A DNA stretch of 64,000 nt, taken from contig NZ_CP137573.1 in NCBI RefSeq assembly GCF_033343995.1, positions 2,823,001-2,887,000 on the forward strand, given 5' to 3'. Below, piece after piece: positions 48,250-56,672 of the stretch; position 1 is the first letter of the stretch, and each line of letters starts with the position of its first letter. The notes under the pieces were generated by a model. That model was not told where the DNA came from, searched no databases, and saw only the letters and a list, made by a program, of their open reading frames with translations. The position numbers and the translations under genes are program-made. The DNA is from Streptomyces sp. HUAS YS2. GTDB lineage: Bacteria; Actinomycetota; Actinomycetes; Streptomycetales; Streptomycetaceae.

Positions 48250-49072
48250 GACGTGCTGCATGCTCGTGTTCCTCCGCGACGGACCTGATCATTGCCAGGG
48301 ACTTGCGGTGCGACAGGGCGTCGCCCAAAGCATGATCGTAGACCTCTTGGCATTGCCGGACCACGGACGGATCCTCCCAGACGCGGCCCGACTTGAGGCC
48401 TTCCACGTACGCGATGGGCGGGAGGTCCGAAAACCACATCAGCGAGACGAACCCTTCCAGCATCGCGTGCGCTCCCACGTCGAACGGCAGCACATGCACC
48501 CGGATTCGGCGGCTCTCGCCCAGAGCCACAATGTGACGGAGCTGTTCGCACATCACCATCCGGCCGCCTATTTGCCCCCGCAGAACCGCCTCGTCGAGCA
48601 GCGTCCACACCACCGGCCGGTCGAAATCGTCGAGGATCCGCGCCCTTTCCAGGCGTGTGACAAGGAGCTTGTCACGTACCTCGTCGCTCTTCGGCGGGTG
48701 TCCTGAACTCAGTACCGCCTTCGCGTACGCCTCCGTCTGCAGGATGCCCGGGACCAGCTTCGGCGCGTACTCCCGGATCACCGTCGCCACGCCCTCGAAC
48801 TCCAGCGCCTCAGCGAAGTGTTCCGCCACCGCCTTGCCGTCCAGCGTGGGCAGGAAGCGCTCGAAGAAGTCGTCCGGGCCCAGCGCCTTGTCCAGGCGTC
48901 TCGCGTCGGCGATGTCCGGGCGGCGGCGACCCGCTTCCATGTGGGCGATGTGTGTGCGAGAGATGATCGTGATCTCGCTCAGCTGCTCCTGAGTGAGGCC
49001 GGCCGCCTCGCGGCGGCGCCGCAGTTCCTCGCCGTACTTCCTGCGGGTTTCCGGGTTGTCCTCGATGGCCAC
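48233..49072 (-). CDS. XRE-family regulator with DUF5753 domain
   Basis: A 279-residue regulator of the WhiJ type. The N-terminal HTH is RKYGEELRRRREAAGLTQEQL followed by SRTHIAHMEAGRR. The rest is the DUF5753 sensor-like domain (YAPKLVPGILQTEAYAKAV, LDEAVLRGQIGG, HVLPFDVGAHAMLEG). GTG at 49072 follows AGGGGGCTGGCG. It overlaps the DUF397 gene, its usual partner, and is divergent from the small protein at 49188. In Streptomyces such pairs influence development and antibiotic production. Confidence 0.9.
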   Translation of the reverse strand: MAIEDNPETRRKYGEELRRRREAAGLTQEQLSEITIISRTHIAHMEAGRRRPDIADARRLDKALGPDDFFERFLPTLDGKAVAEHFAEALEFEGVATVIREYAPKLVPGILQTEAYAKAVLSSGHPPKSDEVRDKLLVTRLERARILDDFDRPVVWTLLDEAVLRGQIGGRMVMCEQLRHIVALGESRRIRVHVLPFDVGAHAMLEGFVSLMWFSDLPPIAYVEGLKSGRVWEDPSVVRQCQEVYDHALGDALSHRKSLAMIRSVAEEHEHAARHDQHP

Positions 49073-49187
49073 CGCCAGCCCCCTTTGTGACTTCCGCGTT
49101 GTCACACGCAAACCCCTACCGAGCGTAGCCCCCGCCCTCCCAGTCTGTGAGCAGTTCGACACACAGAGCGAAAGGAGGGTCCGCTCC

Positions 49188-49400
49188 ATGGAGGAAGGCG
49201 AGTTCGTCGCGCACACCGAGACGGACGTGTACGGCCCCGGCAAGGTCATCGGCGTGGAGGGCGAGCAGCGGCGCGTGCGGTTCGTGCACTTCGTGGCGAC
49301 GATCAAGGCCGCCGGTCTGCGCAAGGCGTCCCAGGCCGAGACCGAGATCATCGAGCACTGGCTGCGGATGAAGCAGGAGCGGTACGGGGGCAAGTGGTGA
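49188..49400 (+). CDS. Small DUF3553-like protein
   Basis: A 70-residue soluble protein with an SH3-like pattern (VYGPGKVIGVEGEQRRVRFVHF) resembling DUF3553/CarD-type barrels, then a helix (QAETEIIEHWLRMKQERYG). ATG at 49188 is preceded by AAAGGAGG, an excellent ribosome site. It stands divergently 115 nt from the XRE regulator. Function is unknown, but co-location with regulators is common. Confidence 0.65.
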   Translation: MEEGEFVAHTETDVYGPGKVIGVEGEQRRVRFVHFVATIKAAGLRKASQAETEIIEHWLRMKQERYGGKW

Positions 49401-49531
49401 CGAAGCGTCCGTCACGCGAAGTGACCACGCGAACACGGAGGTTGCTGTACGGTGAGCGCAAAGCGGCCCCCGAGCTGGTTGCAGCCAGCGCCGAGGGCCT
49501 TCACCCCGAGTGTCTCTGGAGGACACCCGAA

Positions 49532-50437
49532 ATGCTTCGGCATGCTATCGCGCCGGTTCGGCGCTTCACTCAGATCCCGAACGAGATTCTTCGCCATCCC
49601 CGGCTGAATTCCGACGCCGTTCGGCTTCTCACCTTGCAGCTCTCGCTCCCCGAGGGCGTCGACGAGGCGTTGTCGAAGACAGCCGACCGGGCGAAGCTCG
49701 GGAAGCGCGCCTTCCAGAACGCCAAGCAGCAGCTGATGGACGAGGGCTACGTGCACGAGTGGCGCGAACAGGGGTTGCGGGGGTTGTGGTGCACCCGCCA
49801 GCTCGTCTCCAACGTGCCTCTGGCGCCGTCCGAGGCGGCGCGGGTACGGGACGGCGCCGAGCTGCCGGTGCCGTCCGAGGCTCCGACGGCCGTCCGACCG
49901 GCCGCCGGTGAACCCGACGTCCGGTCCGTCGGCCGTCATCCAGACAAGACCCTCGAAGAGAACACCCCCGTCCCTCCCCCTCCCGCACCACCCGAGGCCG
50001 TGCGGGTCGTGGACGATCTGCTCTCGCTGGACGACCGGCTGCGTGTGCCGCGCGCCATGCTCCCCGAGCTGGCGGGCCTCGCGGCCCGCTGGCTGGAGGG
50101 AGGGCACAGCATCGAATCCGTACGGGAGGAGATCGCGCGCTCCCTGCCCAGCAGGCAGATGCCCATCCACCGGCCCGGAGGGCTGCTGCGCTACGCCCTG
50201 AAGCACGTCGCGCCCGTCCCCGTACCGCAGGCTCCGCCACCGCCACCGCGTGTCGCCGCCATGCGGGAGTGCGAGGGGGACGGGCATGTCCAGCCGCTGC
50301 TGTTCCGGCCCGTCGGCGACGAGGACCGGTGCCGGGAGTGCCGCCTGGACCAAGCCGCCGCCGACGCCCCCGTAGAGGCTCCTGGGACGCCTCCGGGGCC
50401 CGCGCTGCTGCGGGCCGCGCTCAGGGCTGGGCGCTGA
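49532..50437 (+). CDS. Helix-turn-helix domain protein (accessory, possibly replication related)
   Basis: A 301-residue protein with an N-terminal winged-helix segment: FTQIPNEILRHPRLNSDAVR (in part) then LGKRAFQNAKQQLMDEGYV, as in replication-initiation or DnaD-like HTH proteins of Streptomyces plasmids and mobile elements. A Pro-rich linker follows, and a C-terminal CRECRLDQ suggests half of a zinc site. ATG at 49532 follows GGAGG; the frame reaches 49394 without a better site. It precedes a short RHH-like gene. Association with conjugative or integrative DNA is an inference. Confidence 0.68.
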   Translation: MLRHAIAPVRRFTQIPNEILRHPRLNSDAVRLLTLQLSLPEGVDEALSKTADRAKLGKRAFQNAKQQLMDEGYVHEWREQGLRGLWCTRQLVSNVPLAPSEAARVRDGAELPVPSEAPTAVRPAAGEPDVRSVGRHPDKTLEENTPVPPPPAPPEAVRVVDDLLSLDDRLRVPRAMLPELAGLAARWLEGGHSIESVREEIARSLPSRQMPIHRPGGLLRYALKHVAPVPVPQAPPPPPRVAAMRECEGDGHVQPLLFRPVGDEDRCRECRLDQAAADAPVEAPGTPPGPALLRAALRAGR

Positions 50438-50459
50438 GACGCGGCAGTACGCTGGCTGT

Positions 50460-50708
50460 ATGGCCAAGACGCACATCTCGATCAGCCTTGATCCAGAGGA
50501 TGCGGAACTGATCCGGAACGTGGCCAAGGAGAACGGCCTCGGGGTCTCGGCATTCCTCGCCCTTGCCGGCCGGAAGGAGGCCGCCCGCCTGGAACGGGTG
50601 GCCGCCGCCTTCGCCGACCTCGACAACGCGATCGCCGCGGCGGAGGCCGAGGCGGAGGTCATGCCCTGGCCGTCCGAGACCGCCCCGGAAGCGCCACCGG
50701 GCCGCTGA
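50460..50708 (+). CDS. Ribbon-helix-helix-like small protein
   Basis: An 82-residue protein beginning THISISLDPEDAELIRNVAKENG, typical of CopG/Arc-type RHH DNA-binding proteins (beta strand, two helices), with a polar acidic tail (AAAEAEAEVMPWPSETAPE). No ribosome site lies before ATG at 50460; TACGCT a few bases upstream may make it leaderless. It follows the HTH gene by 22 nt and is convergent with the TetR gene. It could be an antitoxin-like or plasmid-type repressor without visible toxin. Confidence 0.72.
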   Translation: MAKTHISISLDPEDAELIRNVAKENGLGVSAFLALAGRKEAARLERVAAAFADLDNAIAAAEAEAEVMPWPSETAPEAPPGR

Positions 50709-50729
50709 TCCCGCAGCGGCGCCGGTCCC

Positions 50730-51479
50730 TCAGGCGCGGTCGCGGGCGATCAGGGCCTCGACGCCGTCGAGGACGCGCTCCAGACCGAAGTCGAGCGGGT
50801 CGACGGCGGGTGTGGGCGCGAACGCGCCGTCCGCGAGAGCGCGGGTCAGGGCCGGAAAGCGGTCGGCGTGCCGGTCGAGGAGTTCGCCGGTCAGGGCGGT
50901 CCACTCGCGGTCGTGGTCCTCGTCGAAGTCGAGAGCCTGTTGGGCGAGATTGCGGACCTGGCCGATCACGAGCAGGAAGACCTGGTGCCGCTCGGGGCCG
51001 GTCAGGCCGGCCGGTTCGAGGGCCGCGAGGGCGGCGTCCAGCCAGCCGAGCTGGTTCGGCCCGACGAGCTGACGGCGCATCGCGGTGGCCGCGAGGAGCC
51101 AGGGGTGCGCCCGGTACACGTCCAGCGACCGGCGGGCCCACTCCTTGAGGCGGTCCCGCCAGCCGTCGCCGACGACGGTGAGGTCGGGCAATTCCTCCAG
51201 GACGGACTCGACCATCAGCTCGACCAGTTCGGCCTTGCCCGGCACGTAGCGGTAGAGCGCCATCGCCGAGACGCCGAACTCGGCGCCCACCTTGCTCATG
51301 GAGGCCGCGTCGAGCCCGTCGGCGTCGGCCAGGGCCACCGCCGCGGCGGCGATGCGGCGCGGCGTGAGGCTGGGCTTGGGGCCGCGGGTGGGCTGGTCCT
51401 GCTCGCCCCACAGCAGCGCCATGCCCGCGCGCAGATCGCGCGGCCTGCCGCCGCCCGACGCCTTGCCGGTCCCGGCCAT
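50730..51479 (-). CDS. TetR/AcrR family regulator with TetR_C-type domain
   Basis: A 249-residue regulator. The HTH is TPRRIAAAAVALADADGLDAA (in part) and SMSKVGAEFGVSAMALYRYV, and the C-terminal domain (PWLLAATAMRRQLVGPNQLGW) is of the TetR_C_1 (tetracycline-repressor-like) type, which often controls divergent efflux or hydrolase genes. ATG at 51479 follows GGGAGAACCGAC. It is divergent from the alpha/beta hydrolase, and an inverted repeat lies between them. Confidence 0.92.
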   Translation of the reverse strand: MAGTGKASGGGRPRDLRAGMALLWGEQDQPTRGPKPSLTPRRIAAAAVALADADGLDAASMSKVGAEFGVSAMALYRYVPGKAELVELMVESVLEELPDLTVVGDGWRDRLKEWARRSLDVYRAHPWLLAATAMRRQLVGPNQLGWLDAALAALEPAGLTGPERHQVFLLVIGQVRNLAQQALDFDEDHDREWTALTGELLDRHADRFPALTRALADGAFAPTPAVDPLDFGLERVLDGVEALIARDRA

Positions 51480-51502
51480 GTCGGTTCTCCCTCGTTCTCG
51501 TG

Positions 51503-51563
51503 TTGACGCCCGCACCAGTAACTGTATATACCTTAAACAGAACTGCTTACGGCATAAACAGTT
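51503..51563. promoter_or_regulatory. TetR operator and hydrolase promoter
   Basis: An AT-rich island in a GC-rich context. TTGACG (51503-51508) and TATATA (51525-51530), 16 bp apart, make a good promoter for the hydrolase. Inverted arms AACTGTATAT (51520-51529) and ATAAACAGTT (51554-51563), matching at 9 of 10 positions, flank TTAAACAG (51533-51540), a third half-site. Repressor binding would block the -10 box. Confidence 0.65.
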
Positions 51564-51576
51564 GAGGGATCCCGTC

Positions 51577-52644
51577 ATGCTCGGCACCGTCGTCACCACC
51601 TCCGCCGCACTCCTCGCCGCTCCTGCCGCGGGACTGCTCGGCCACCGCCAGGTCAGGCGCGCCGCGCTCGCGAAGCGCCTGCGCGTCACCGCTCCGCACG
51701 GCATCGACGAGTCCGGCTTCGTCCGCGTCGGCGGCATCGACCAGTGGATCTCGGTCCGCGGCGACGACCGGAGCAACCCCGTGATCCTGGAGATCCACGG
51801 CGGCGCCGGAGCCTCCAACCACGTGTTCCTGCCGCGCACCCGGGACTGGGAGCGGCACTTCACGATCGTCCGGTGGGACATGCGCGGCGCGGGCACGACC
51901 TTCGCGCACGGCGGCCCGGACGGGCAGGGCGAGTTCACCCTCGACCGGCTGGAGCGCGACGCGGTCGAGGTCACCGAGCACGTGCGGGCCCGGCTGGGCG
52001 TCGAGCGGGTGCTGCTGGTCGCCAACTCGTTCGGCACCGTGCTCGGGCTGCGGCTGGCCCGCCGCCACCCGGAGCTGTACGCGGCCTACGTCGGCACCGA
52101 CCAGAACATCCAGGCCGGCGGGCGTGAACGCACCGCGTATGACGGCCTGCTCTCGCGTCTGGAGCGGGCAGGGAAGCGCAAGGAACTGGCGACGGTCCTG
52201 GAGATGGGCGCGGACCGGACGGCGTGGAGCGCGGGCCGGTCGGCCGCGTTCAGCAAGCTCGCCCTCACCACGGACCCGCTCTCCGCCGAGACGATGAAGA
52301 AGGTGGTGATGAGCTCGCTGTGGTTCTCGCCGCTGCACGACCTGCGCGGGCTGCGCGACTACGGCCGGGCCATGACCTTCTCCGAGTCGCTCGCACCGGA
52401 GGCGGCGCTCGTCGACGAGTGGGCGGAGGGCACGGCGTTCCGCCTCCCGTTCTTTGTCTTCCAGGGCGCCGCGGACGTGCTCACTCCTGCCGCGGCGGCC
52501 CACCGGTTCTTCGTCGATGTGACCGCGCCGGTCAAGGACTTCGCGCTCATCGAGGACGCGAGTCACTTCGCCGCGTTCCGTCGGCCGGAGCGCTTTCTCG
52601 ACCTGATGCTGACCAGGGTCCGGCCGGTCGTCGCCGCCGGATGA
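51577..52644 (+). CDS. Alpha/beta hydrolase (proline iminopeptidase-like)
   Basis: A 355-residue alpha/beta hydrolase with a membrane-like N-terminus (VVTTSAALLAAPAAGLLGHRQV), perhaps a signal anchor. The oxyanion-hole motif HGGAGASNH, the RWDMRGAGTT strand and the nucleophile VANSFGTVLG (Asn replaces the usual Gly two residues before Ser) are visible; the acid is in FVFQGAADVLTP and His in EDASHFAAFRRP. HGGAG and RGAGTT recall proline iminopeptidases. ATG at 51577 has GAGGG nearby. Likely induced when the divergent TetR releases its operator. Confidence 0.88.
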   Translation: MLGTVVTTSAALLAAPAAGLLGHRQVRRAALAKRLRVTAPHGIDESGFVRVGGIDQWISVRGDDRSNPVILEIHGGAGASNHVFLPRTRDWERHFTIVRWDMRGAGTTFAHGGPDGQGEFTLDRLERDAVEVTEHVRARLGVERVLLVANSFGTVLGLRLARRHPELYAAYVGTDQNIQAGGRERTAYDGLLSRLERAGKRKELATVLEMGADRTAWSAGRSAAFSKLALTTDPLSAETMKKVVMSSLWFSPLHDLRGLRDYGRAMTFSESLAPEAALVDEWAEGTAFRLPFFVFQGAADVLTPAAAAHRFFVDVTAPVKDFALIEDASHFAAFRRPERFLDLMLTRVRPVVAAG

Positions 52645-52647
52645 CGC

Positions 52648-52683
52648 GAAGGCGGGCCGGAGCTGGTGCTCCGGCCCGCCTTC
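52648..52683. terminator. Bidirectional terminator
   Basis: A perfect 16-bp stem (52648-52663 with 52668-52683) with a TGGT loop between the convergent hydrolase and peptidoglycan-binding genes. Confidence 0.85.
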
Positions 52684-52703
52684 GTCCGACTGTCTCTTCG
52701 GCG

Positions 52704-54830
52704 TCAGCCGTTGCCGTTGAGGTCGATCGTCTTCGTGCGCTGCGCCGGGGTCTTGCCGACCAGCGCGTCCTTCATCACGAAGGCCACGTCGTCGGCGGAG
52801 ACCTGGTGCTTCTTGCCGTCGGCCTTGGTGATCATGATGCCGTCGAAGACGCCGTCCAGGAGCTCGTCGATGGCCTTCTTGTCGTAGACCTCGACCAGGC
52901 GGCCGTCGATCGCCTGCATCGACAGGATCTTCGGCAGCGACTTCGCCGGGCCGAACTTGATCTCCTTGGCGCCCGCCTTGATCGTGATCAGGCCGGACAT
53001 CGCCGGCTTGGCGAACTCCTTCATCGCCCGGTCCAGCTCCGCCTGGGAGATCGTGGGCTCGCGGGTGGTCACCGGCAGTTCGACGACCTTCGCCCGGCCG
53101 GTCTGGACGTACGCCCGGTAGGCGTCCTTCACCGAGACGACCGAGCGCGCCACGTCGAGGCCCTTGCCCGCCTTGCCAGGCACGGCGACCGCGCGGCCCG
53201 GCTCGAACTTGATCGTGCCCTCCTTCGCGGAGCCGGAGGCGCCCGCGATGTCCGAGAGGGCGACGGCCAGCTTCTCCTCGTCGACCGGGATGAACGGCTC
53301 GGCCTTGCGCTCGCCGCCGAACAGGGAGCCGATCACGGAGACCGGGTTGTAGTCACTGCCCGCCGCCGCGCGGACCGTCGCCTGGCTGTCCAGGCTCAGT
53401 CCGGCCTTGTCCGGGGCGAGTTCCTCCTGCTTGCCCTCGACGGAGAGCTTCAGCGGGGCCGTGGCGCGCGCGCCGAAGGCCGCGTCGAGCTTGGCGACCG
53501 CCTCTTCCTTCGTGCCGCCGCCGATGTCGACACCGAGGACCGTGGTGCCCTTCGGCACGTCCGCGTGGTTGAGCAGCAGACCGGCGCCGTACGCGACACC
53601 GGCGAGGCCGACGACGCCGAAGGCGACCAGGACCAGCTTCGAGCGGCCCTTCTTCGCCGGGGCCGAGGGGGCCGGCCTGGCCGCCGCGGCCGGGCGGGAC
53701 GGCGAGCCGGGCCGGCCGCCGTCAGAGGCCGACGCGGGGCCCGGGAAGTCGGGGGCCGAGAACTGCATCGGGTCGGGGCCGTCCGACAGCCGCGGGGCCA
53801 GCGGGTTGGCCGCTCCGCGGTTCTCCGGCGGGACCACGGGGATGCCGCTGGTGAGCGTGTCGCCCGAGACATGACCGTCGGCGCCGGCCGCCAGAAGCTC
53901 TTCCTGCGACACCGAGGAGAGCTGGAAGGTCTCGTCGGACATCCGCGGCACGCCGAGGTTGGCGGCGCCGGTGACCGGGCCGGTCGTCGGGCCGGTCGGA
54001 CCGGCCGGCGGACGGACGCCGAGGGACGGGGTGGGACGGTCCTGCGCTCCGGGAAGGCCGGGACCGCCGGGGCCCATCGGAGCGCCGGGGCCGGGACCAC
54101 CGGGGCCCATGGGCGCGCCGGGACCACCGGGGCCCATCGGAGCGCCAGGGCCGGGACCACCGGGGCCCATGGGCGCGCCGGGACCACCGAGGCCCTGCGG
54201 ACCGCCGGGACCCTGCGGACCGCCGAGGCCCTGCGGGCCGCCGCCTTGCTGCGTGGCGTCCGAGAAGTACGGCATGCCGGGCTGGCCCTGCGCGCCGCCG
54301 GGGCCACCAGGGCCGGACACGGGTCCGGGACCCGGGGCGGGCGTCGGCGTGGGCGTGGGTGCGGCCGGGGCGGCGGGTGCCGGGCCGGTCTTGCGCGGCG
54401 CGAACCAGGAGCTGGTCGCCTTCGACTCGTCCTGGCCGGCCTGCGGCTCCGGGGCCGCCTCCGGCGCCGGACGGCCGGCCGGTGCGCTCGGGGCCGGCGC
54501 GGCCGCGGCCTGCTGTTCGGCCGCCGGCTGCTGCGACGTCTCGGAGACCGGCTTGCGCACGACGACGGGCGGGATCGGCCGGGACCCCGGAATGTTGATC
54601 CGGATCCGGGTCGTCAGCGTGGTCTCGGTCCTGGGCTCGTCCGGCTGCTGCGGCCGGGCCGCAGCGCCCGCGGCGGCAGCGGTCTCGTCGGAGCCGTCCT
54701 GCGTGGGGTGGAGCGACGGATACTGGCGGGATCCGTACGGCGGCGTCCCCGAGGGGTACGCGGCTCCCCCACGGCCCTGGGCGGCGCCGGAGGACGAACT
54801 GTCGGTCTCACGACCAGTTTCACGACTCAA
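52704..54830 (-). CDS. Membrane protein with PG_binding_4 domains and collagen-like region
   Basis: A 708-residue protein. The N-terminal 420 residues are low-complexity and cytoplasmic, including a collagen-like part ([13 protein letters not shown] repeats, about 240-285). A transmembrane helix follows ([23 protein letters not shown]), then an extracytoplasmic PG_binding_4 part as in YoaR/VanW proteins ([34 protein letters not shown], ending KTIDLNGNG). TTG at 54830 is chosen because GGGAGA is 7 nt before it; an ATG at 54911 lacks a ribosome site. It follows DUF6113 on the same strand. Wall attachment or sensing is inferred. Confidence 0.82.
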   Translation of the reverse strand: MSRETGRETDSSSSGAAQGRGGAAYPSGTPPYGSRQYPSLHPTQDGSDETAAAAGAAARPQQPDEPRTETTLTTRIRINIPGSRPIPPVVVRKPVSETSQQPAAEQQAAAAPAPSAPAGRPAPEAAPEPQAGQDESKATSSWFAPRKTGPAPAAPAAPTPTPTPAPGPGPVSGPGGPGGAQGQPGMPYFSDATQQGGGPQGLGGPQGPGGPQGLGGPGAPMGPGGPGPGAPMGPGGPGAPMGPGGPGPGAPMGPGGPGLPGAQDRPTPSLGVRPPAGPTGPTTGPVTGAANLGVPRMSDETFQLSSVSQEELLAAGADGHVSGDTLTSGIPVVPPENRGAANPLAPRLSDGPDPMQFSAPDFPGPASASDGGRPGSPSRPAAAARPAPSAPAKKGRSKLVLVAFGVVGLAGVAYGAGLLLNHADVPKGTTVLGVDIGGGTKEEAVAKLDAAFGARATAPLKLSVEGKQEELAPDKAGLSLDSQATVRAAAGSDYNPVSVIGSLFGGERKAEPFIPVDEEKLAVALSDIAGASGSAKEGTIKFEPGRAVAVPGKAGKGLDVARSVVSVKDAYRAYVQTGRAKVVELPVTTREPTISQAELDRAMKEFAKPAMSGLITIKAGAKEIKFGPAKSLPKILSMQAIDGRLVEVYDKKAIDELLDGVFDGIMITKADGKKHQVSADDVAFVMKDALVGKTPAQRTKTIDLNGNG
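54054..54245. repeat. Collagen-like coding repeat
   Basis: Tandem copies of a unit containing GGGACCACCGGGGCCCAT, alternating GGCGCGCC and GGAGCGCC spacers, encode Gly-Pro-Gly and [10 protein letters not shown] repeats. Unit lengths near 27 and 36 bp are both multiples of three. Such arrays expand and contract readily. Confidence 0.82.
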
Positions 54831-55004
54831 AGCAGGCTCTCCCGGTTGGCTCCGCCGCCCGCTTGTTGCTGGTGCTCGTGTGCCCGGGCGGCTCGGCGGC
54901 GGCACCACCATACTGGCCGCGGCCGTCGCGTACCCGACGGCCGGGGCAACGGGAACGGGCAATCCGGCCGAAGTCCGGGCAGGTCACGCGTGAAGTCGGC
55001 GAGT

Positions 55005-55394
55005 TCAGGACGTCGACGCCGGAGGCCTTGACATCGTGGCGCAGATCACAGCGAGGGCCATCCCGCCCAACAGGAACACCGCCTCACCGAGTCCGCCCGC
55101 GAACAGGCCGTCGCCTTCCGGGCGTCCGAGGGCGAGCAGAACGATCGAAACCAGCCAGCCCACGGCGGCTGCGGCGATCCCGAGCTGGGAACCGGTGGCG
55201 CGCAGGGCGCCGTAGAACAGCGCGGCGGTCGCGAGCAGGGCGAGCAGCAACCCCAGCGGGAACCAGGCCGCTTGGACCAGCGTGCCCGCCGCGCCGACGA
55301 CGACTCCCAGGGCGAGCAACCCGAGGTGGCCGGCGACCCGCACGGCCGTGCCCAGGGCGCCGCGCCCCGCCCGGCCGTTCACCGCTGCGCTCAC
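55005..55394 (-). CDS. DUF6113-like integral membrane protein
   Basis: A 129-residue protein with four hydrophobic segments: [53 protein letters not shown] and [20 protein letters not shown] at 55394 overlaps the mshB stop (GTGA). It has the position of Rv1171, just after mshB in mycobacteria, which supports a conserved but unknown link with mycothiol or the envelope. Confidence 0.8.
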   Translation of the reverse strand: MSAAVNGRAGRGALGTAVRVAGHLGLLALGVVVGAAGTLVQAAWFPLGLLLALLATAALFYGALRATGSQLGIAAAAVGWLVSIVLLALGRPEGDGLFAGGLGEAVFLLGGMALAVICATMSRPPASTS

Positions 55395-56278
55395 GACTCC
55401 ACCCCCGCGAACAGGTCGTCCTCGCGCGTGCCCGCCGGTGCACCGGAGGCGCCGCGCACCAACTCGTAGTACTCCGTGGTGAAGACGGGCTGACCGAGGT
55501 CGTTCGAGAGGGCGAAGTACGGGCCCTCGACCGCGATCTGGGTGGCGTGCGCGCGCATCGCCGCCGTCTTCCGCTCCGCGTAGTCCGTGCCGTCGATCTC
55601 GGTGGTGATCAGTGCGTCGTCCACCACGCCGGGGACGTCGTCGATCGCGGCGATGCCGGGGAAGCCGGCGTCCGCGGCGCGGAGCCGGGCGAAGGCCGCC
55701 TCGGCGACCGTGCGCGGCACCCGGTTCCAGTAGATCTTGGCGATCTCGTGGGCCGGGCCGAGCTCGGGGCGGAAGGCCGGGTCGGCGGCCAGTTCCGCGG
55801 CGCGCGTGGCGACGCGGTGGGCCTGGATGTGGTCGGGGTGGCCGTAGCCGCCGTCGGGGTCGTACGTGACGAGCACCTGCGGGCGGACGGAGCGGATCAC
55901 CTCGACGAGGAGCGCGGCGGCGTCGTCGACGGGGGTGTTCCAGAACGCGCCGGCCCGGTGGTTCTGCTCGACGCCCATCATCCCTGAGTCGCGGAACCGG
56001 CCGGGGCCGCCCAGGAAGCGGTGGTCGGTGACGCCCAGCTCCTTCATCGCGGCGGCGAGTTCGCCGACGCGGTGGTCGCCGAGCCGGTCCTCCCGGTCGG
56101 GTGCGAGGTGCGCGAGCGCGGGCGGGATGACCTCGCCCTCCTCGCCGAGGGTGCAGGTCACCAGGGTGACCTGGGCGCCCTCCGCCGCGTACCTGGCCAT
56201 GGTGGCGCCGTTGTTGATCGACTCGTCGTCGGGGTGCGCGTGCACCAGGAGCAGACGACGGCCCGGTAGATCCGTCAT
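55391..56278 (-). CDS. mshB: N-acetyl-1-D-myo-inositol-2-amino-2-deoxy-glucopyranoside deacetylase
   Basis: A 295-residue zinc deacetylase that makes GlcN-Ins, the second step of mycothiol biosynthesis, in the cytoplasm. Zinc ligands are in the motif VHAHPDDES (AHPDDE, about 12-18) and GHPDH (about 145-149), with the catalytic-base Asp beside the first. [15 protein letters not shown] and YWNRVPR are also MshB-typical. ATG at 56278. It is followed by DUF6113 with 4-nt overlap and preceded by a small membrane protein gene 32 nt away on the same strand. Mycothiol is a hallmark of Actinobacteria. Confidence 0.95.
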   Translation of the reverse strand: MTDLPGRRLLLVHAHPDDESINNGATMARYAAEGAQVTLVTCTLGEEGEVIPPALAHLAPDREDRLGDHRVGELAAAMKELGVTDHRFLGGPGRFRDSGMMGVEQNHRAGAFWNTPVDDAAALLVEVIRSVRPQVLVTYDPDGGYGHPDHIQAHRVATRAAELAADPAFRPELGPAHEIAKIYWNRVPRTVAEAAFARLRAADAGFPGIAAIDDVPGVVDDALITTEIDGTDYAERKTAAMRAHATQIAVEGPYFALSNDLGQPVFTTEYYELVRGASGAPAGTREDDLFAGVES

Positions 56279-56310
56279 GGGCCCCACCCTACGAGGCGGG
56301 GCCCGCGGAG

Positions 56311-56505
56311 CTAGAACTTGATGCCGCCGATCATGCTGGCCACGTTGGTGGTGAAGGTGCTGATCGTGGGGGCGACGGTCGAGCTCGCCAGGTAGAAGCC
56401 GAGCAGCATGCAGATCGCGGCGTGCCCGCCCTTCAGCCCTGATTTCTTGATCAGGATGAAGACGATGATCGCCAGCAGCACCACCGCCGAAATCGAGAGT
56501 GCCAC
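56311..56505 (-). CDS. Small membrane protein
   Basis: A 64-residue protein with two hydrophobic segments ([16 protein letters not shown] and [19 protein letters not shown]) joined by a short basic loop [12 protein letters not shown] at 56505 is preceded by GGAGGTGAAC, a strong ribosome site. It is the first gene of the run leading to mshB. Its size and hairpin topology would fit a holin-like or regulator-type protein, but no function is known. Confidence 0.75.
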   Translation of the reverse strand: MALSISAVVLLAIIVFILIKKSGLKGGHAAICMLLGFYLASSTVAPTISTFTTNVASMIGGIKF

Positions 56506-56672
56506 GGCGGTTCACCTCCATACGTGTCGGCCGGATATTCGTTCGGGTCGCGCAGTGAGCATGTGCCAGGAGACTCCTACCCACCCAGCGCTACGGATCA
56601 TAACTATGTGTGGCCACGCATCCTTCGGTGTACGGGGGCACAAGGGGGCGCACGCACCGCTAGGTTCGGCGC

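Noticed and set aside
52224..55031. A 935-codon plus-strand frame opposite the peptidoglycan-binding protein.
   Set aside because: Low-complexity shadow of the collagen-like coding region; no domain.
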